Assembly (NCBI RefSeq): GCF_019510245.1
Contig: NZ_JAEKKT010000187.1
Span: 1-64,000 of the forward strand
Origin: Streptomyces sp.
GTDB lineage: Bacteria > Actinomycetota > Actinomycetes > Streptomycetales > Streptomycetaceae
Direction of reading: 5' to 3'
Length of the DNA: 64,000 nucleotides
This document shows, piece by piece, positions 51,605-60,879 of this stretch. The notes under the pieces were generated by a model. That model had not been told where the DNA came from and searched no databases. It saw only the letters and a list, made by a program, of their open reading frames with translations. A program made the position numbers and the translations under genes. Numbering within the stretch: the first letter of the stretch is position 1; every line of letters starts with the position of its first letter.

Positions 51605-52489
51605 CCTGGTGCTCGGTTGCGAGTTCGCCGCCGAGATCGTCGGCTACGGCCCGGACACCGTGCGGGCCCTGCCGGTCGGGAGCACCGTCTGCGGCCCCCC
51701 GATCGGCTTCGGCCCGCAGGGCGGTGGGATCGTCGGCTGCACCCCGGCCTTTCCGGGCGGCTTCGGCGAGTACAGGATCCTCAACGAGGTCTTCACCCTG
51801 GCGGTGCCGACGGTCTGGACCCGAAGGCGGCCGCGCTCACCGAGCCGTTCTCGGTCGCCGCCCGGGCGGTCCGGTGGGGCGAGCCCGGTCCGGGTTCGGT
51901 CGCCGTGGTGCTCCGCCTCGGCCCGATCGGCCTGGGCGTCGTCGCGGTGCTCAAGGCGCGCGGCCACGGCCCGGTCGTAGCGGTCGACTTCTCGCCCAAG
52001 CGGCGGGCGCTGGCCGAGCGGCTGGGTGCCGACATCCTGATCGACCCGGCCGTCGAGTCGCCCTACGACCGCTGGTCCTCGCTCGGGGTGATCCCCGGGA
52101 TGCTGGACCGGATGGCCACGGAGTACCGCGGGGTGCCGACCACCGACGTGGTGCTCTTCGAGTGTGTCGGCGCCTCCGGCGTGCTCGCCCGGGTCGTCGA
52201 CGGCGCACCGGCCGGCGCGAAGATCGTGCTGGTCGGCGTCTGCCTGCGCCCCGACACGGTCGACCCCGGGGTGGTGGCCGGCAAGGAGCTGGACATCGGC
52301 GGGTCGTTCGGCGGCAGCCCGGGTGAGTACTGCCAGACGCTGCGGGACATCGCCGAGGGCCGGATCGACGCCGGTGCCGTCATCACCGGCGTCACCGGCC
52401 TGGACGGACTGGCCGGGGCGATCGCCGAACTCCGCGAGCCGGAGCGGCACGCGAAGATCGTCGTCGACCCCTCGCTGGTCGCCGGCTGA
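51605..52489 (+). pseudogene. Zinc-type medium-chain alcohol dehydrogenase, truncated and frameshifted
   Basis: Begins in mid-domain with LVLGCEFAAEIVGYGPDTVR, PVGSTVCGPPIGFGPQG and GGFGEYRILNEVFTLAVP. A missing base near 51812 shifts the frame; it continues LDPKAAALTEPFSVAARAVR, LGPIGLGVVAVLKARGHGP (cofactor loop), DVVLFECVGASGVL and ends HAKIVVDPSLVAG. About 60-70 N-terminal residues with the first catalytic zinc ligand are missing. Not functional. Confidence 0.8.
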
Positions 52490-52494
52490 TCGTC

Positions 52495-52544
52495 CGAACG
52501 ACGGTGGCGTCCCCGGAACCTCCCGGCGACGCCACCGTCGTTCG
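52495..52544. terminator. Bidirectional hairpin between converging genes
   Basis: Perfect 17-base arms (52495-52511 / 52528-52544) with a 16-base loop, between the dehydrogenase relic (+, ends 52489) and the DUF4097 gene (-, ends 52559). Confidence 0.85.
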
Positions 52545-52558
52545 CGGCACGGGCGCGC

Positions 52559-53305
52559 TCAGTGGACCATGATGCTGCCGCGCGTGGTCTTCACCACCAC
52601 GCTGTGCGGCGCGTCCGTGGCGGTGTTCGGCAGCGAGACGCTCGGCGACGACCAGGAGCTCTGCGCGTCGACGTGGTAGGTGGCGTCGTGAGGCACCTTG
52701 AGGTTGACCCCTCCGTAGCCCGTGGTGACCTTCAGGGAGGCGGGTGCCGCCGTGAAGGAGGCGCTGACCGAGCCGTCGGTGGTGATCACCTCGGCGTTCG
52801 GGGCGCTGCTGTCGGCGAGGGTCACCGCGCCGTACGTGCTCCGCACGGTCAGCGGGCCGGACGACTGGTCCACCTCGACCCCGCCCAGCCCGGTGGTCAG
52901 ATCCAGCCGGCCGGTCAGGCCCTTCGCCTGGATCCCGGCGTCCCCGGTGCTCACCTGCGCGGCCAGGCCGGCCGGCACCGTGATCTGCAGGTGCCCCGAG
53001 CAGTCGTTGGAGCAGTCGGCTGTGACCGTGACGTCCGACCCGGACCGGGTGACGGAGACCTGCGGGACATGGCCCGTGTAGCTGCCGCTCATGGCCACCG
53101 TGACCTTCGAGGAGCCGTCCTGACTCAGCGTCACGCCGAGTCCGTCGGCCTGGACCGTCACCTGGCTGGCGCCGGCCGCGTCCTGCTGCCAGTTGCCGCT
53201 GTACGGGTGGTGCGCCGGAAGCAAGGCGACCACGACCCAGCTGGCCGCGGCGACGACCGCGACGAGGACGGCCAGCCCTGTGAGGAGGCATCCGCGGCGC
53301 CTCAT
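52559..53305 (-). CDS. DUF4097 (beta-helix adhesin-like) membrane-anchored protein
   Basis: A 248 aa protein. An N-terminal anchor (LLTGLAVLVAVVAAASWVVVALL) is followed by a repetitive beta-strand region: VTRSGSDVTVTADCSNDCSG, LQITVPAGLAAQVSTGDAG, TGLGGVEVDQSSGPLTVRST and TTGYGGVNLKVPHDATY. This is the DUF4097 right-handed beta-helix pattern, often found next to LiaS/LiaR-like systems for envelope stress. Here the response regulator and kinase lie just upstream on the same strand. A partial paralogue sits at 51028. Confidence 0.88.
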   Translation of the reverse strand: MRRRGCLLTGLAVLVAVVAAASWVVVALLPAHHPYSGNWQQDAAGASQVTVQADGLGVTLSQDGSSKVTVAMSGSYTGHVPQVSVTRSGSDVTVTADCSNDCSGHLQITVPAGLAAQVSTGDAGIQAKGLTGRLDLTTGLGGVEVDQSSGPLTVRSTYGAVTLADSSAPNAEVITTDGSVSASFTAAPASLKVTTGYGGVNLKVPHDATYHVDAQSSWSSPSVSLPNTATDAPHSVVVKTTRGSIMVH

Positions 53306-53321
53306 CGGTGTGGTACTGATC

Positions 53322-53966
53322 TCAGGCTCCCAGGTAGCGCAGAACGGCGAGCACGCGGCGGTGGTCTCCCGCCTCCTGCTGCAGATCGAATTTCACGAAG
53401 ATGCTGCGGATGTACTTCTCCACCGCCGCCGTGCCAATCACCAGATCGGCCGCGATCCCGGCGTTGGAACGGCCCCCCGCCATGGCCGTGAGGACCTCCC
53501 GCTCGCGCGGCGTCAGGGTGGACAGCGGATCCCGCTGCCGGCTGCCGGCCAGCAACTGCTTGACCACCTCCGGGTCGAGGACCGTCTCGCCCGCGGCGAC
53601 CCGGCGCAGCGCGTCCACGAACTCCTCGGCGTCCGATACCCGGTCCTTGAGCAGGTAACCGACCCCGTTGTCATTGGTGTTGACCAGGTCGATGGCGTAG
53701 CGCTCCTCGACGTAGTGGGAGAGCACCAGGACGCCGGTCTCCGGCCAGCGGGCGCGTACCGCCAGTGCGGCGCGCAGGCCCTCGTCCAGGAAGGTGGGCG
53801 GCATCCGGACGTCCGTCACACAGGCGTCCGGCCGGTGTTCGGCCACCGCGCGCAGGAGTTGCTCCCCGTCGCCGACCGCGGCGACCACCTCGATCCCCTG
53901 TTCGCTGAGGAGCAGCTCGATGCCCTGGCGCAGCAGCGCGGAGTCCTAGGCCAGCACTACCCGCAT
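53322..53966 (-). pseudogene. NarL/LuxR-family response regulator with TAG at codon 7
   Basis: ATG 53966 reads MRVVLA, then TAG (53946-53948), then DSALLRQGIELLLSEQGIEV without a shift. The stop takes the place of the conserved first acidic residue (VVLAEDS in homologues), so GAG-to-TAG is likely. The rest is complete: phosphosite in DACVTDVRMPP, LVLSHYVEERYA, LLKDRV, and the HTH GRSNAGIAADLVIGTAAVEKYI. Restart at GTG 53888 would lose the first beta-alpha unit. The start overlaps the kinase end at 53957. Confidence 0.8.
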
Positions 53967-55330
53967 GGCAAGTCCACCTCGATCACGGTCGGTCCACCCA
54001 CCGGACTGCTGAGCCGGAACCGCCCGTCCACCCCGGACACCCGGTCCGCCAGACCAGTCAGACCCGTGCCGGCCGCGAGATCGGCTCCGCCGCGCCCGTC
54101 ATCGCCAACCTTAATGTCCAATCGGGCGCCCTCCCGCCGGATCTCCACCCAAGCGCGGGTCGCATGAGCATGTTTGGCCACATTGGTGAGCGCCTCGGTC
54201 ACCGTGAAGTAGGCGACTGCCTCGATGGTGGAGGAGGGGCGCGGCTCCACCAGGACGTCAAGGCGCACCGGCACCGGAACCAGCGCGGCGACGGCGGAGA
54301 GCGCCGCCTCCAGGCCTCGGTCGGTCAGCACCGGCGGGTGCAGGCCACGGGCCAGGTTGCGCAACTCGGCGATGGTGCTCAGGGTCTCCCGCCGGGCGTC
54401 CTCGACCAGCTTGTTGGTCTCGTGGTCACCGGACTTCTTCAACCGCGAGCTGGCCCGGCCCAGGGTGATCGACATCGCCACCAGCCGTTGCTGGGCACCG
54501 TCGTGCAGGTCCCGCTCGATCCGTTTGCGCTCCGCCTCGGCGGCGTCCACCACCCGGGCTCGACTCTCCGTCAGATCGTTGACCCGCTGTTCCAGTTCCA
54601 GGCCGCGGGGCCGGGAGAGCAGTGCGACGGCCAGCGCGGTGTCCAGCGCCAGCAGGATTTTGACGATCAGTGGGGAGAGGACCGCGCCGCCCAGCAGCGC
54701 CACCGCCGCGACCAGCAGCGCCCGGGGCAGGGAATCCACCACGAACGGCCCGAGCTGGGCCTGCCCGCCGGGCAGGCCCCGGTAGTAGGCCGGAAGCAGC
54801 ACCAGGGTCAGCGGCACGGCCCAGATCAGCGCCACCGCGACCACGGTCACCACCGCCACCGGCGTCAGCAGTACGAAGTAGCCGATCAGCCGCCAGGTGC
54901 AGAGGTTGTGGACGAGCGACTGCAGCGACTTGGCCAACCGCCACGAACAGACCGGCGCCGGCAGCTCGTCGAGCTCCAGCCCGCAGGTCACGGCGAACCG
55001 GGCGCGCTCGACGGCGGCCAGCCGGAACAGCGCCCACCCCGCCGCCACCGTGAGCGGCAGGCCTACCAGGCCTACCGGCGCCAGGCAGAGGGCGACGACC
55101 AGCACGACCAGCACGGCCAGTCCTGCCAGCGCCACCAGACCGTCAAGTGCCAGGTGGATCGACGCCCGCCACAGCACGGGGGAGGCCAGCGCGCGCAGCG
55201 GATTGCCCGGCACCATCTCGTGGGGTGGCCGGGCGTCCGTCCGGGCTCTGCCGGTGGCACGGCCGACGATGTTCTCGGTCAACTGCTTCAGACCCGCTCT
55301 CGTGGGCAGTGCGGGCGGCGACCAGGTCAC
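53957..55330 (-). CDS. Sensor histidine kinase with large membrane domain
   Basis: A 457 aa kinase. The putative sensor/membrane part (residues about 50-235) has two long double-span regions (LALDGLVALAGLAVLVVLVV; YFVLLTPVAVVTVVAVALIW and LLVAAVALLGGAVLSPLIV). HisKA_3 box: AERKRIERDLHDGAQQRLVA; ATPase part: EALTNVAKHAHA, VGDDGRGGADLAAGTGLTGL. GTG 55330. Its partner gene at 53322 is interrupted, so signalling may be blocked. Confidence 0.92.
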   Translation of the reverse strand: MTWSPPALPTRAGLKQLTENIVGRATGRARTDARPPHEMVPGNPLRALASPVLWRASIHLALDGLVALAGLAVLVVLVVALCLAPVGLVGLPLTVAAGWALFRLAAVERARFAVTCGLELDELPAPVCSWRLAKSLQSLVHNLCTWRLIGYFVLLTPVAVVTVVAVALIWAVPLTLVLLPAYYRGLPGGQAQLGPFVVDSLPRALLVAAVALLGGAVLSPLIVKILLALDTALAVALLSRPRGLELEQRVNDLTESRARVVDAAEAERKRIERDLHDGAQQRLVAMSITLGRASSRLKKSGDHETNKLVEDARRETLSTIAELRNLARGLHPPVLTDRGLEAALSAVAALVPVPVRLDVLVEPRPSSTIEAVAYFTVTEALTNVAKHAHATRAWVEIRREGARLDIKVGDDGRGGADLAAGTGLTGLADRVSGVDGRFRLSSPVGGPTVIEVDLPCG

Positions 55331-55484
55331 CGTCCGCGCCTCGATTCAACAAGGGGACGGTACCCAACCCGACCACCCGTCGACAGCGAGGAGAGCCCAC
55401 CAGCGGGGGGTAGGGTTTACCCCCCGTCCGGCCGGTGGGTTCACGCTGCCGACCCTGCGCCGCCCGGTGCGACATGGTGGGGAC

Positions 55485-55802
55485 ATGACCGATCGACACT
55501 CGAGCGCCGCCGGCCGCCCCTGCCCGGCCGGCAGGACCGACGACATTGAGCAGTTCCTCGTGCACTACGAGGACACCATCGACGACCGGGTCGCCGAGAT
55601 CGTCGAAGAGGTCCTCGGCGAGCAGCTGAGGCGGTACCGGCGCGACGTCGTGCTGCCGGTCACCGTCGCGCTGCTGGCGGCCGCGGTCGTCTCGCTGGCG
55701 CTCATATGGTGGAGCCCGTGGACAGTCCCCCTGGTGTGGGCCGCCACCTCCGTCATCTGCCTGTCGCTGTCACGGTCCGCCCGGATCCCGCGGCGCTCGT
55801 AA
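55485..55802 (+). CDS. Small membrane protein (105 aa)
   Basis: ATG 55485 with GGTGGGG upstream. The first half is acidic and helical (DDIEQFLVHYEDTIDDRVAE, IVEEVLGEQL), followed by two spans (VVLPVTVALLAAAVVSLALI; VPLVWAATSVICLSLS). It diverges from the kinase gene and could be a target of that system. No family recognised. The gap 55803-56027 shows no gene. Confidence 0.65.
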   Translation: MTDRHSSAAGRPCPAGRTDDIEQFLVHYEDTIDDRVAEIVEEVLGEQLRRYRRDVVLPVTVALLAAAVVSLALIWWSPWTVPLVWAATSVICLSLSRSARIPRRS

Positions 55803-56027
55803 CGGGCCGCGGGCGTCCGGGCTGCGGCCGCCCCTCCGTGCGTACCCCTGACGCACGGCGGGGCGGCCGCGACCGAGTGCCCGGGCACGACCGCCCCGGA
55901 CGGACGGCACCGGAGGCGGCTACGCGGTCCCACCCCGCTCCCGGCCCACGGCCTCCTCGATGGCCCGCTGCCACTCACCGGTCAGCCGGGTCCGCGGACA
56001 GCTCGGTGGCGATCAGGTGCCTGATCA

Positions 56028-56235
56028 GCTTCCGGCCGGTCACCGCGTTGGTTGTCGACTGCCACGATCCGGAGCGGCTCGCGGCCTTCTGGTGCGCGGT
56101 CCTGGGCTTCAAGGTGATCGACCGGAGCGAGGGCAAGGTCGAGATCGGTTCTGGGAGCCGACCGTCGAGGAGGTCCGGGCCCGCCGGATGCCGCCCGCCC
56201 TTTCGACGTCTCACTCCACCTGCGAAGGAACAAGC
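56028..56235 (+). pseudogene. VOC/glyoxalase-like fragment
   Basis: Reads SFRPVTALVVDCHDPERLAAF, WCAVLGFKVIDRSEGKVEIGS, then one frame over WEPTVEEVRARRMPP. This is the first beta-alpha-beta-beta unit of a small glyoxalase-like protein with an internal deletion; the stop is lost in the next gene's leader. Not functional. Confidence 0.5.
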
Positions 56236-56237
56236 CC

Positions 56238-57821
56238 ATGCTCCACCTCGGAAGTACGGTGTATCTGCGTGCCCTTGCCGCTGCCGCGCTGAGCCCGCGG
56301 CGCGCGGCGGCACCCCGTCGTACGGCGCCGGCCGAACGCGTTGTGATCGTCTCCGCCAGCATCGGAGCCGGCCACGACGGCGCCGCGCACGAGCTGCACC
56401 GCCGGCTCCGGGCGGAGGGCGTCACCGTCGACCGCTACGACCTGCTGGACCTGCTGCCGGCCCGGACGGGCCGGGTCGTGCGCGACGGCTATCACCGGAT
56501 GCTCGTCCGGGCGCCCTGGGTCTATCAGCGCATCTACAGCAGCACCGAGCGCGCCGGAGGCGGCGGCCCGCTGGCCCGCGCCCTGCTGCGCACCGCTGAG
56601 GACCGCATGCTGCGCGCCCTGCCCGCGGACACGGGCGCCGTGGTCTCCACCTATCCCGGGGCCAGCCGGGTGCTGGGCAGGCTGCGGCTGGCCGGCCGCC
56701 TCGACGTGCCGGTGTTCACCTACCTCACCGACTTCTCGGTGCACCCGCTGTGGGTGGCCGACGGCGTGGACGTCCACCTCGCCGCGCATGCCGTGCCCGC
56801 CGCGCAGGCCCGGGCCCTCGGCGCGGGCGACGTCCGGGTGGGCGGGCCGGTCGTGGACCCGCGCTTCAGACCCGCGCAGGCGGGCGAACGCAGCGCCGCC
56901 CGGGCGCGGTTCGGGCTGCCCGCCACCGCCCCGCTCGCCCTGCTGGTCGCCGGTTCCTGGGGGGTCGGCCCGGTCCGGCAGGTGGCCCTGGAGCTGCAGG
57001 GCTGCGGCGCGGCCGTGCCGGTCGTGGTCTGCGGCCGCAACGAGGCGCTGGCCCGGCAGCTGCGCGAGGACGGCATCGAGCACGCCTTCGGCTGGGTCGA
57101 CGACATGCCCGGTCTGATGCACGCCGCCGACGTGCTCGTCCAGAACGCCGGCGGACTGACCTCGCTTGAGGCCTTCGCCGCCGGCCTGCCCGTCGCCAGC
57201 TACCGCTGCATACCGGGCCACGGACCGGCCAACGCGGCCGCGCTCGACGAGGCGGGCGTCGCCGCCTGGATCCAGGACGCGGCCGAACTCAAGGACGTCC
57301 TCTGCGACTTGATCGGCGGTCCGCGCGGACTGCTGCAACGCGAGGCGGGACTCGCCCTGTTCGCCGCCGCCGGCCGGGGACCCGCGGACGCGATAGCCCG
57401 CGCCTGCGGCCCCCGAGACCCACTCCCCGTCCCGCTCGCCGTGGCGGCTTCCGGCGTGCGTGGGGCGGGAGCCGGTGCGGGTGTGGCTCCTTGCGCCGTG
57501 CGTGGGGCGGGAGCCGGTGCGGGTGTGGCGCCTTGTGGCGTGTGTGGTGCGGGAGCGGGTGCGGGTGTGGCTCCTTGCGCCGCAGGTGGGACCGGAGCCC
57601 GTCCGGCCGTTGCGCCTTCCGCCGCAGAGAGGATCCGAACCCGTCCGGCCCTACGGCGGCTCGCCGCCGCCGCGGCCGCCGCCTGCACCGTCTGGGCGTG
57701 CGCGGTCGGCACCGGGGTCGCCACCACCGATACCGGCACCGGCGTGATGCACGCCATCGGCCGCACCCTCGACCTCGACCGCCCGCCGCACGCCCATCAC
57801 CCGGAGGGCCACCGCTCGTGA
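56238..57821 (+). CDS. MGDG synthase/MurG-like glycosyltransferase with repeat-bearing C-terminus
   Basis: A 527 aa protein. Residues about 30-390 form a GT-B glycosyltransferase (GT28 type): VIVSASIGAGHDGAAHELHRR (monogalactosyldiacylglycerol-synthase signature), VFTYLTDFSVHPLWVADGVD, LLVAGSWGVGPVRQVALEL, FGWVDDMPGLMHAADVLVQN and GGLTSLEAFAAGLPV. Residues 407-462 are four 14-aa repeats, then comes a hydrophobic tail (LRRLAAAAAAACTVWACAVG). ATG 56238. The next gene overlaps its stop (GTGA). It probably glycosylates a lipid or cell-wall acceptor. Confidence 0.9.
   Translation: MLHLGSTVYLRALAAAALSPRRAAAPRRTAPAERVVIVSASIGAGHDGAAHELHRRLRAEGVTVDRYDLLDLLPARTGRVVRDGYHRMLVRAPWVYQRIYSSTERAGGGGPLARALLRTAEDRMLRALPADTGAVVSTYPGASRVLGRLRLAGRLDVPVFTYLTDFSVHPLWVADGVDVHLAAHAVPAAQARALGAGDVRVGGPVVDPRFRPAQAGERSAARARFGLPATAPLALLVAGSWGVGPVRQVALELQGCGAAVPVVVCGRNEALARQLREDGIEHAFGWVDDMPGLMHAADVLVQNAGGLTSLEAFAAGLPVASYRCIPGHGPANAAALDEAGVAAWIQDAAELKDVLCDLIGGPRGLLQREAGLALFAAAGRGPADAIARACGPRDPLPVPLAVAASGVRGAGAGAGVAPCAVRGAGAGAGVAPCGVCGAGAGAGVAPCAAGGTGARPAVAPSAAERIRTRPALRRLAAAAAAACTVWACAVGTGVATTDTGTGVMHAIGRTLDLDRPPHAHHPEGHRS
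57456..57623 (+). repeat. Four 42-bp tandem repeats inside the glycosyltransferase gene
   Basis: Units start at 57456, 57498, 57540 and 57582 and each encodes 14 residues of the form V-R-G-A-G-A-G-A-G-V-A-P-C-A. The first three are nearly identical; the fourth is degenerate (GGTGARPAVAPSA). Each of the first three places a Cys in the same position. Being a multiple of three, copy-number change keeps the frame. Confidence 0.9.
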
Positions 57822-58597
57822 GTGCAGCACAACTGCTCCGCACGACCGCCCGGGTCGCCCTCCCGGTCCTGGCCGCCGCTCACGCGGCCCCGGTGCTGTC
57901 CACCTTCGGCCCGCTGCGCAGCCGTGCCATGCCCCGCCTCGCCGGCCGGGGCCGCGCCGACCACGTCGCGCTGACCTTCGACGACGGGCCCGACCCGGTG
58001 TCCACCCCGTTCTTCCTGCGTGCCCTGGAGGACCGGAAGGTCACCGCCACCTTCTTTCTCCTCGGCTGCCAGGCGCGCCGTTCACCCGGCCTGGTCCGCG
58101 AGATCGCGGCCGCCGGCCACGAGATCGGCATCCACGGCTGGCTCCACCGCCCCCTGCTGCTGCGCGGCCCGCGCGCCACGTACGACGACTTCGCGCGCGC
58201 CCGCGACACGGTCGACGCCCTCACCGGCCGCGCCCCGCGCCTGTTCCGCCCGCCCTACGGCGTGATGTCCACCGCCGCCCACCTCGCGGCCCGCCGCCTC
58301 GGCCTCACCCCCGTGCTGTGGACCGCCTGGGGCGAGGACTGGAGGGCCCGGGCCACCCCGGAATCCGTCCACCGCACGGTCACCCGCGACCTTGACGGCG
58401 GCGGCACCATCCTGCTGCACGACTCCGACTGCACCTCCGCACCGGGCGCCTGGCACTCGGCCCTCGGCGCCCTGCCACGGATCCTCGACACCTGCGAGGA
58501 GCGCGGCCTGTCGGTCGGGCCGCTGCGCGAGCACGGACGCCCCGGGGGAGCGGGCACCGTGCCGCGCACCCGCGCAGCGCACGGCTTGCGGTGCTGA
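57818..58597 (+). CDS. Polysaccharide deacetylase (NodB/CE4 family)
   Basis: A 259 aa protein with a hydrophobic start (VALPVLAAAHAAPVLS) and a NodB domain: motif 1 VALTFDDGPDPVST, motif 2 HEIGIHGWLHRP (H-x3-H reduced to H-G-W-L-H), motif 3 APRLFRPPYGV, motif 4 WTAWGEDW and motif 5 ILLHDSDCTS. GTG 57818 overlaps the glycosyltransferase stop by four bases, so the pair is coupled and likely works on the same glycan or glycolipid. Confidence 0.92.
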   Translation: MSAAQLLRTTARVALPVLAAAHAAPVLSTFGPLRSRAMPRLAGRGRADHVALTFDDGPDPVSTPFFLRALEDRKVTATFFLLGCQARRSPGLVREIAAAGHEIGIHGWLHRPLLLRGPRATYDDFARARDTVDALTGRAPRLFRPPYGVMSTAAHLAARRLGLTPVLWTAWGEDWRARATPESVHRTVTRDLDGGGTILLHDSDCTSAPGAWHSALGALPRILDTCEERGLSVGPLREHGRPGGAGTVPRTRAAHGLRC

Positions 58598-58627
58598 CGG
58601 CCGCCGCGGCGCCCGGTCAACGGGCGG

Positions 58628-59270
58628 CGCGCACCCCGTAGATGAAGCGCATCGCGGATGCGATGGCGGAGCACCTCGTCGGTCTTTTCTCAGGGGCCTC
58701 GACCTGCCGGTCGAGGCCGGCACCGTCTACGGGCTGCTCGGCCCTGACTGTGCTGCCAAGACCACCGTGGTACGGACCCTGGCGACGCTGCGCAAACCGG
58801 ATTGCGCCGCCGCCTGGACCTCGGTGCGAGCCTGATCTCCAGCCCGCCGGTGATTTTCCGGGACGAGCCCACCACCGGGCTGGACCCGCTCAGCAGGACG
58901 GTGTTGTGGGACTCGGTGCGCAAGCAGGTCGCCGAGGGTGTCACGGTCCTGCTGACCACCCAGCACCTGGAGGAGGCCGATCAACTCGCCCACTGCATCC
59001 CGGTGATCGACAAGGGCCGATTGGCCGCCGAGGGCACACCGGCCGAACTCAAGCGGAGGATCGGGGCGACCGGCTGGAGATCACCGTGAGCTCCGCCGCG
59101 ATGGCCGGGCCGGCACAGGCGGCGCTGGCCGGGCCTCGCGGGAGGGCATCGCCGCGCCCGTCGTCGACGGACTGCGGGTGCCGGTGGGCCTGGAGACGGG
59201 CATCGCCGGGGTCGCCTCGGCGGCGACAGAGCTAGTTGGAGACGGCTGCCCGATGAAGTCCTGCAACTTC
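58628..59270 (+). pseudogene. DrrA-like ABC ATPase, fragmented
   Basis: Pieces in order but in several frames: LDLPVEAGTVYGLLGPDCAA KTTVVRTLATLRKP (Walker A degraded to GPDCAAKTT), a gap of about 60 residues, then RLDLGASLISSPPVIFRDEP and TTGLDPLSRTVLWDSVRKQV with Walker B, H-loop TTQHLEEADQLAH and the DrrA-type end GTPAELKRR, then GDRLEITV one frame over. The signature loop is lost. It cannot bind ATP properly. Confidence 0.8.
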
Positions 59271-59299
59271 GGCGATTCGATCGGCCTTTCGGCCGGCAC

Positions 59300-59762
59300 A
59301 TGACGCATCTGAGGCGGACGCCGCAGCGCATCCTCCACGTCACGCTGGTGCCGATCATGTTCGCGGTGCTCTTCGGGTACATGTTCGGCAGTTCGATGTC
59401 CGTGCCCTCGGGGAACTACCACGACCACATCATGGCGGGCATCTTCATCCAGACGATGCTCTCCAGTGTCATCAACACTGAAGTCGGCGTCGCGGGGGAC
59501 CTCAAGAACGGCGGCTTCTTCATCGGATGGCGTGTCGACAGCGGGTTCTTCAAGGCGGTCGAAGGCTTCCTGCTGCTGCTCGGCTTCGCGATGACCTGGC
59601 TCGGCTGGTCGGTCGGGCTGCTGGTCCGCGAGCCCCAGGGGGTCAACGCGGTCGCGATGTTCGTGACCATGCCGACGTCGTTTCTGTCGGCGACCTGCTA
59701 CCCGGTCGCCAACCTGCCGGCGTGGCTGCAGTCCATCGCCCAGTGGAACCCGATGACCGTAG
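59300..59762 (+). pseudogene. DrrB-like ABC-2 permease, deleted at several points
   Basis: From ATG 59300: RTPQRILHVTLVPIMFAVLF, GNYHDHIMAGIFIQTMLSSV, then a jump to GFAMTWLGWSVGLLVREPQG and PTSFLSATCYPVANLPAWLQ ending in IAQWNPMT. That is the DrrB order with about 50 residues missing from the middle and the last span gone. The frame then runs into the antisense of the next gene. With the ATPase relic it marks a dead drug exporter. Confidence 0.78.
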
Positions 59763-59808
59763 GGCCTCCCAGACGCCCCGGGACATTTGTGTCGGCCCAC
59801 GGGCGCCC

Positions 59809-60879
59809 TCAGCGCCCGGTGTGCGCACGCCAGGTGTCGTGCAGCCGGGCGAGGTGCTGGAAGCCGTCCACGACCTGGTCGGTCGCCACGCCGAAGTCCA
59901 CCAGGCACGCGACCTCGTCCACGCCGGCGTCGGCGAGTTGCTTGAGCGTAGCCATGCACTCCTCGACGGTCCCGAACATGCCGCTGGTCTCGAAGTACCG
60001 GTCGAAGGCCTGGGCCACCAGGAAACGGCGGTCCTCCTCGCTCACGTTCTTCAGTTCCCGCGTCATCGCGGCGCCGTCGGCTCCCGCGGCCTCGGCAGCC
60101 TTGACTATCAGGTCGAAGGAACTGGCGAGGTAGCGGGAGAACGGCTCGCGCACGGTCTCCCGTACGGCCTCGCGGTCAGTGCCTACGAAGGTGTGCAACA
60201 TCAGCGCCACGTGGGCGCGCCCCTCGTCGCCTTGGTGCTCCCGGTATGCCGCCCGGTACTTGGCGATCCGCTGTGCCAGCGTCCCGACCTCCTGGCCCAG
60301 CAGGTGGGTGAGGACGCCCAGGCCGTGCCGTCCGGCCAGTTCGAAGGTCGCCGGGGAGCCGCCGGTGGTCAGCCATACCGGCAGCTCGGGCTGCACCGGC
60401 GGCGGGAACACCGTCAGCGACACCGACTCGCCCGCGCCGTCGACGAGTTCGACCGACTCACGCCGCCACAGCCGGCGAATCGTGTCGATCGTGTCCATCA
60501 GCGCGCTCTTGCGGGTCTCGTAGTTCTCCGGGCGCAGCGCGAAGTCGGCGGCGTGCCACCCCGAGGCGATTGCCACCCCCGCCCGCCCGTTGGAGAGATT
60601 GTCGACGACCGACCACTCCTCGGCGATCCGTATCGGGTGGTGCAGCGGTGCCACCACGCTGCCGGCCCGCACGGCCACCCGCTTGGTCACCGCGGCGACC
60701 GCGGCGCCCGTGACCGCGGGATTGGGGTAGAGCCCGCCGAAGGCGTGGAAGTGGCGCTCCGGGGTCCACACCGCGGTGAAGCCGTGGTCGTCGGCGAAGC
60801 GCGCGCCCTCCAGCAGCAGCCGGTAGCAGTCCTGCTGCTCGGTGTCGTTGTTGGCGAAGTAGAAGAGGCTGAAGTCCAT
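59809..60879 (-). CDS. MupA/Atu3640-family luciferase-like monooxygenase
   Basis: A 356 aa flavin-dependent protein of the LLM class: MDFSLFYFANNDTEQQDCYR, FTAVWTPERHFHAFGGLYPN, APLHHPIRIAEEWSVVDNLS, GRAGVAIASGWHAADFALRP and ELPVWLTTGGSPATFELAG. This subfamily occurs in NRPS/PKS clusters, sometimes as a stand-alone beta-hydroxylase or aminooxidase-like enzyme. ATG 60879. With MbtH upstream on the same strand it points to a peptide natural-product pathway. Confidence 0.93.
   Translation of the reverse strand: MDFSLFYFANNDTEQQDCYRLLLEGARFADDHGFTAVWTPERHFHAFGGLYPNPAVTGAAVAAVTKRVAVRAGSVVAPLHHPIRIAEEWSVVDNLSNGRAGVAIASGWHAADFALRPENYETRKSALMDTIDTIRRLWRRESVELVDGAGESVSLTVFPPPVQPELPVWLTTGGSPATFELAGRHGLGVLTHLLGQEVGTLAQRIAKYRAAYREHQGDEGRAHVALMLHTFVGTDREAVRETVREPFSRYLASSFDLIVKAAEAAGADGAAMTRELKNVSEEDRRFLVAQAFDRYFETSGMFGTVEECMATLKQLADAGVDEVACLVDFGVATDQVVDGFQHLARLHDTWRAHTGR

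Noticed and set aside
57456..57623. 42-bp tandem repeats as a possible CRISPR-like array
   Set aside because: No spacers between units; they are in-frame coding repeats inside the glycosyltransferase gene.
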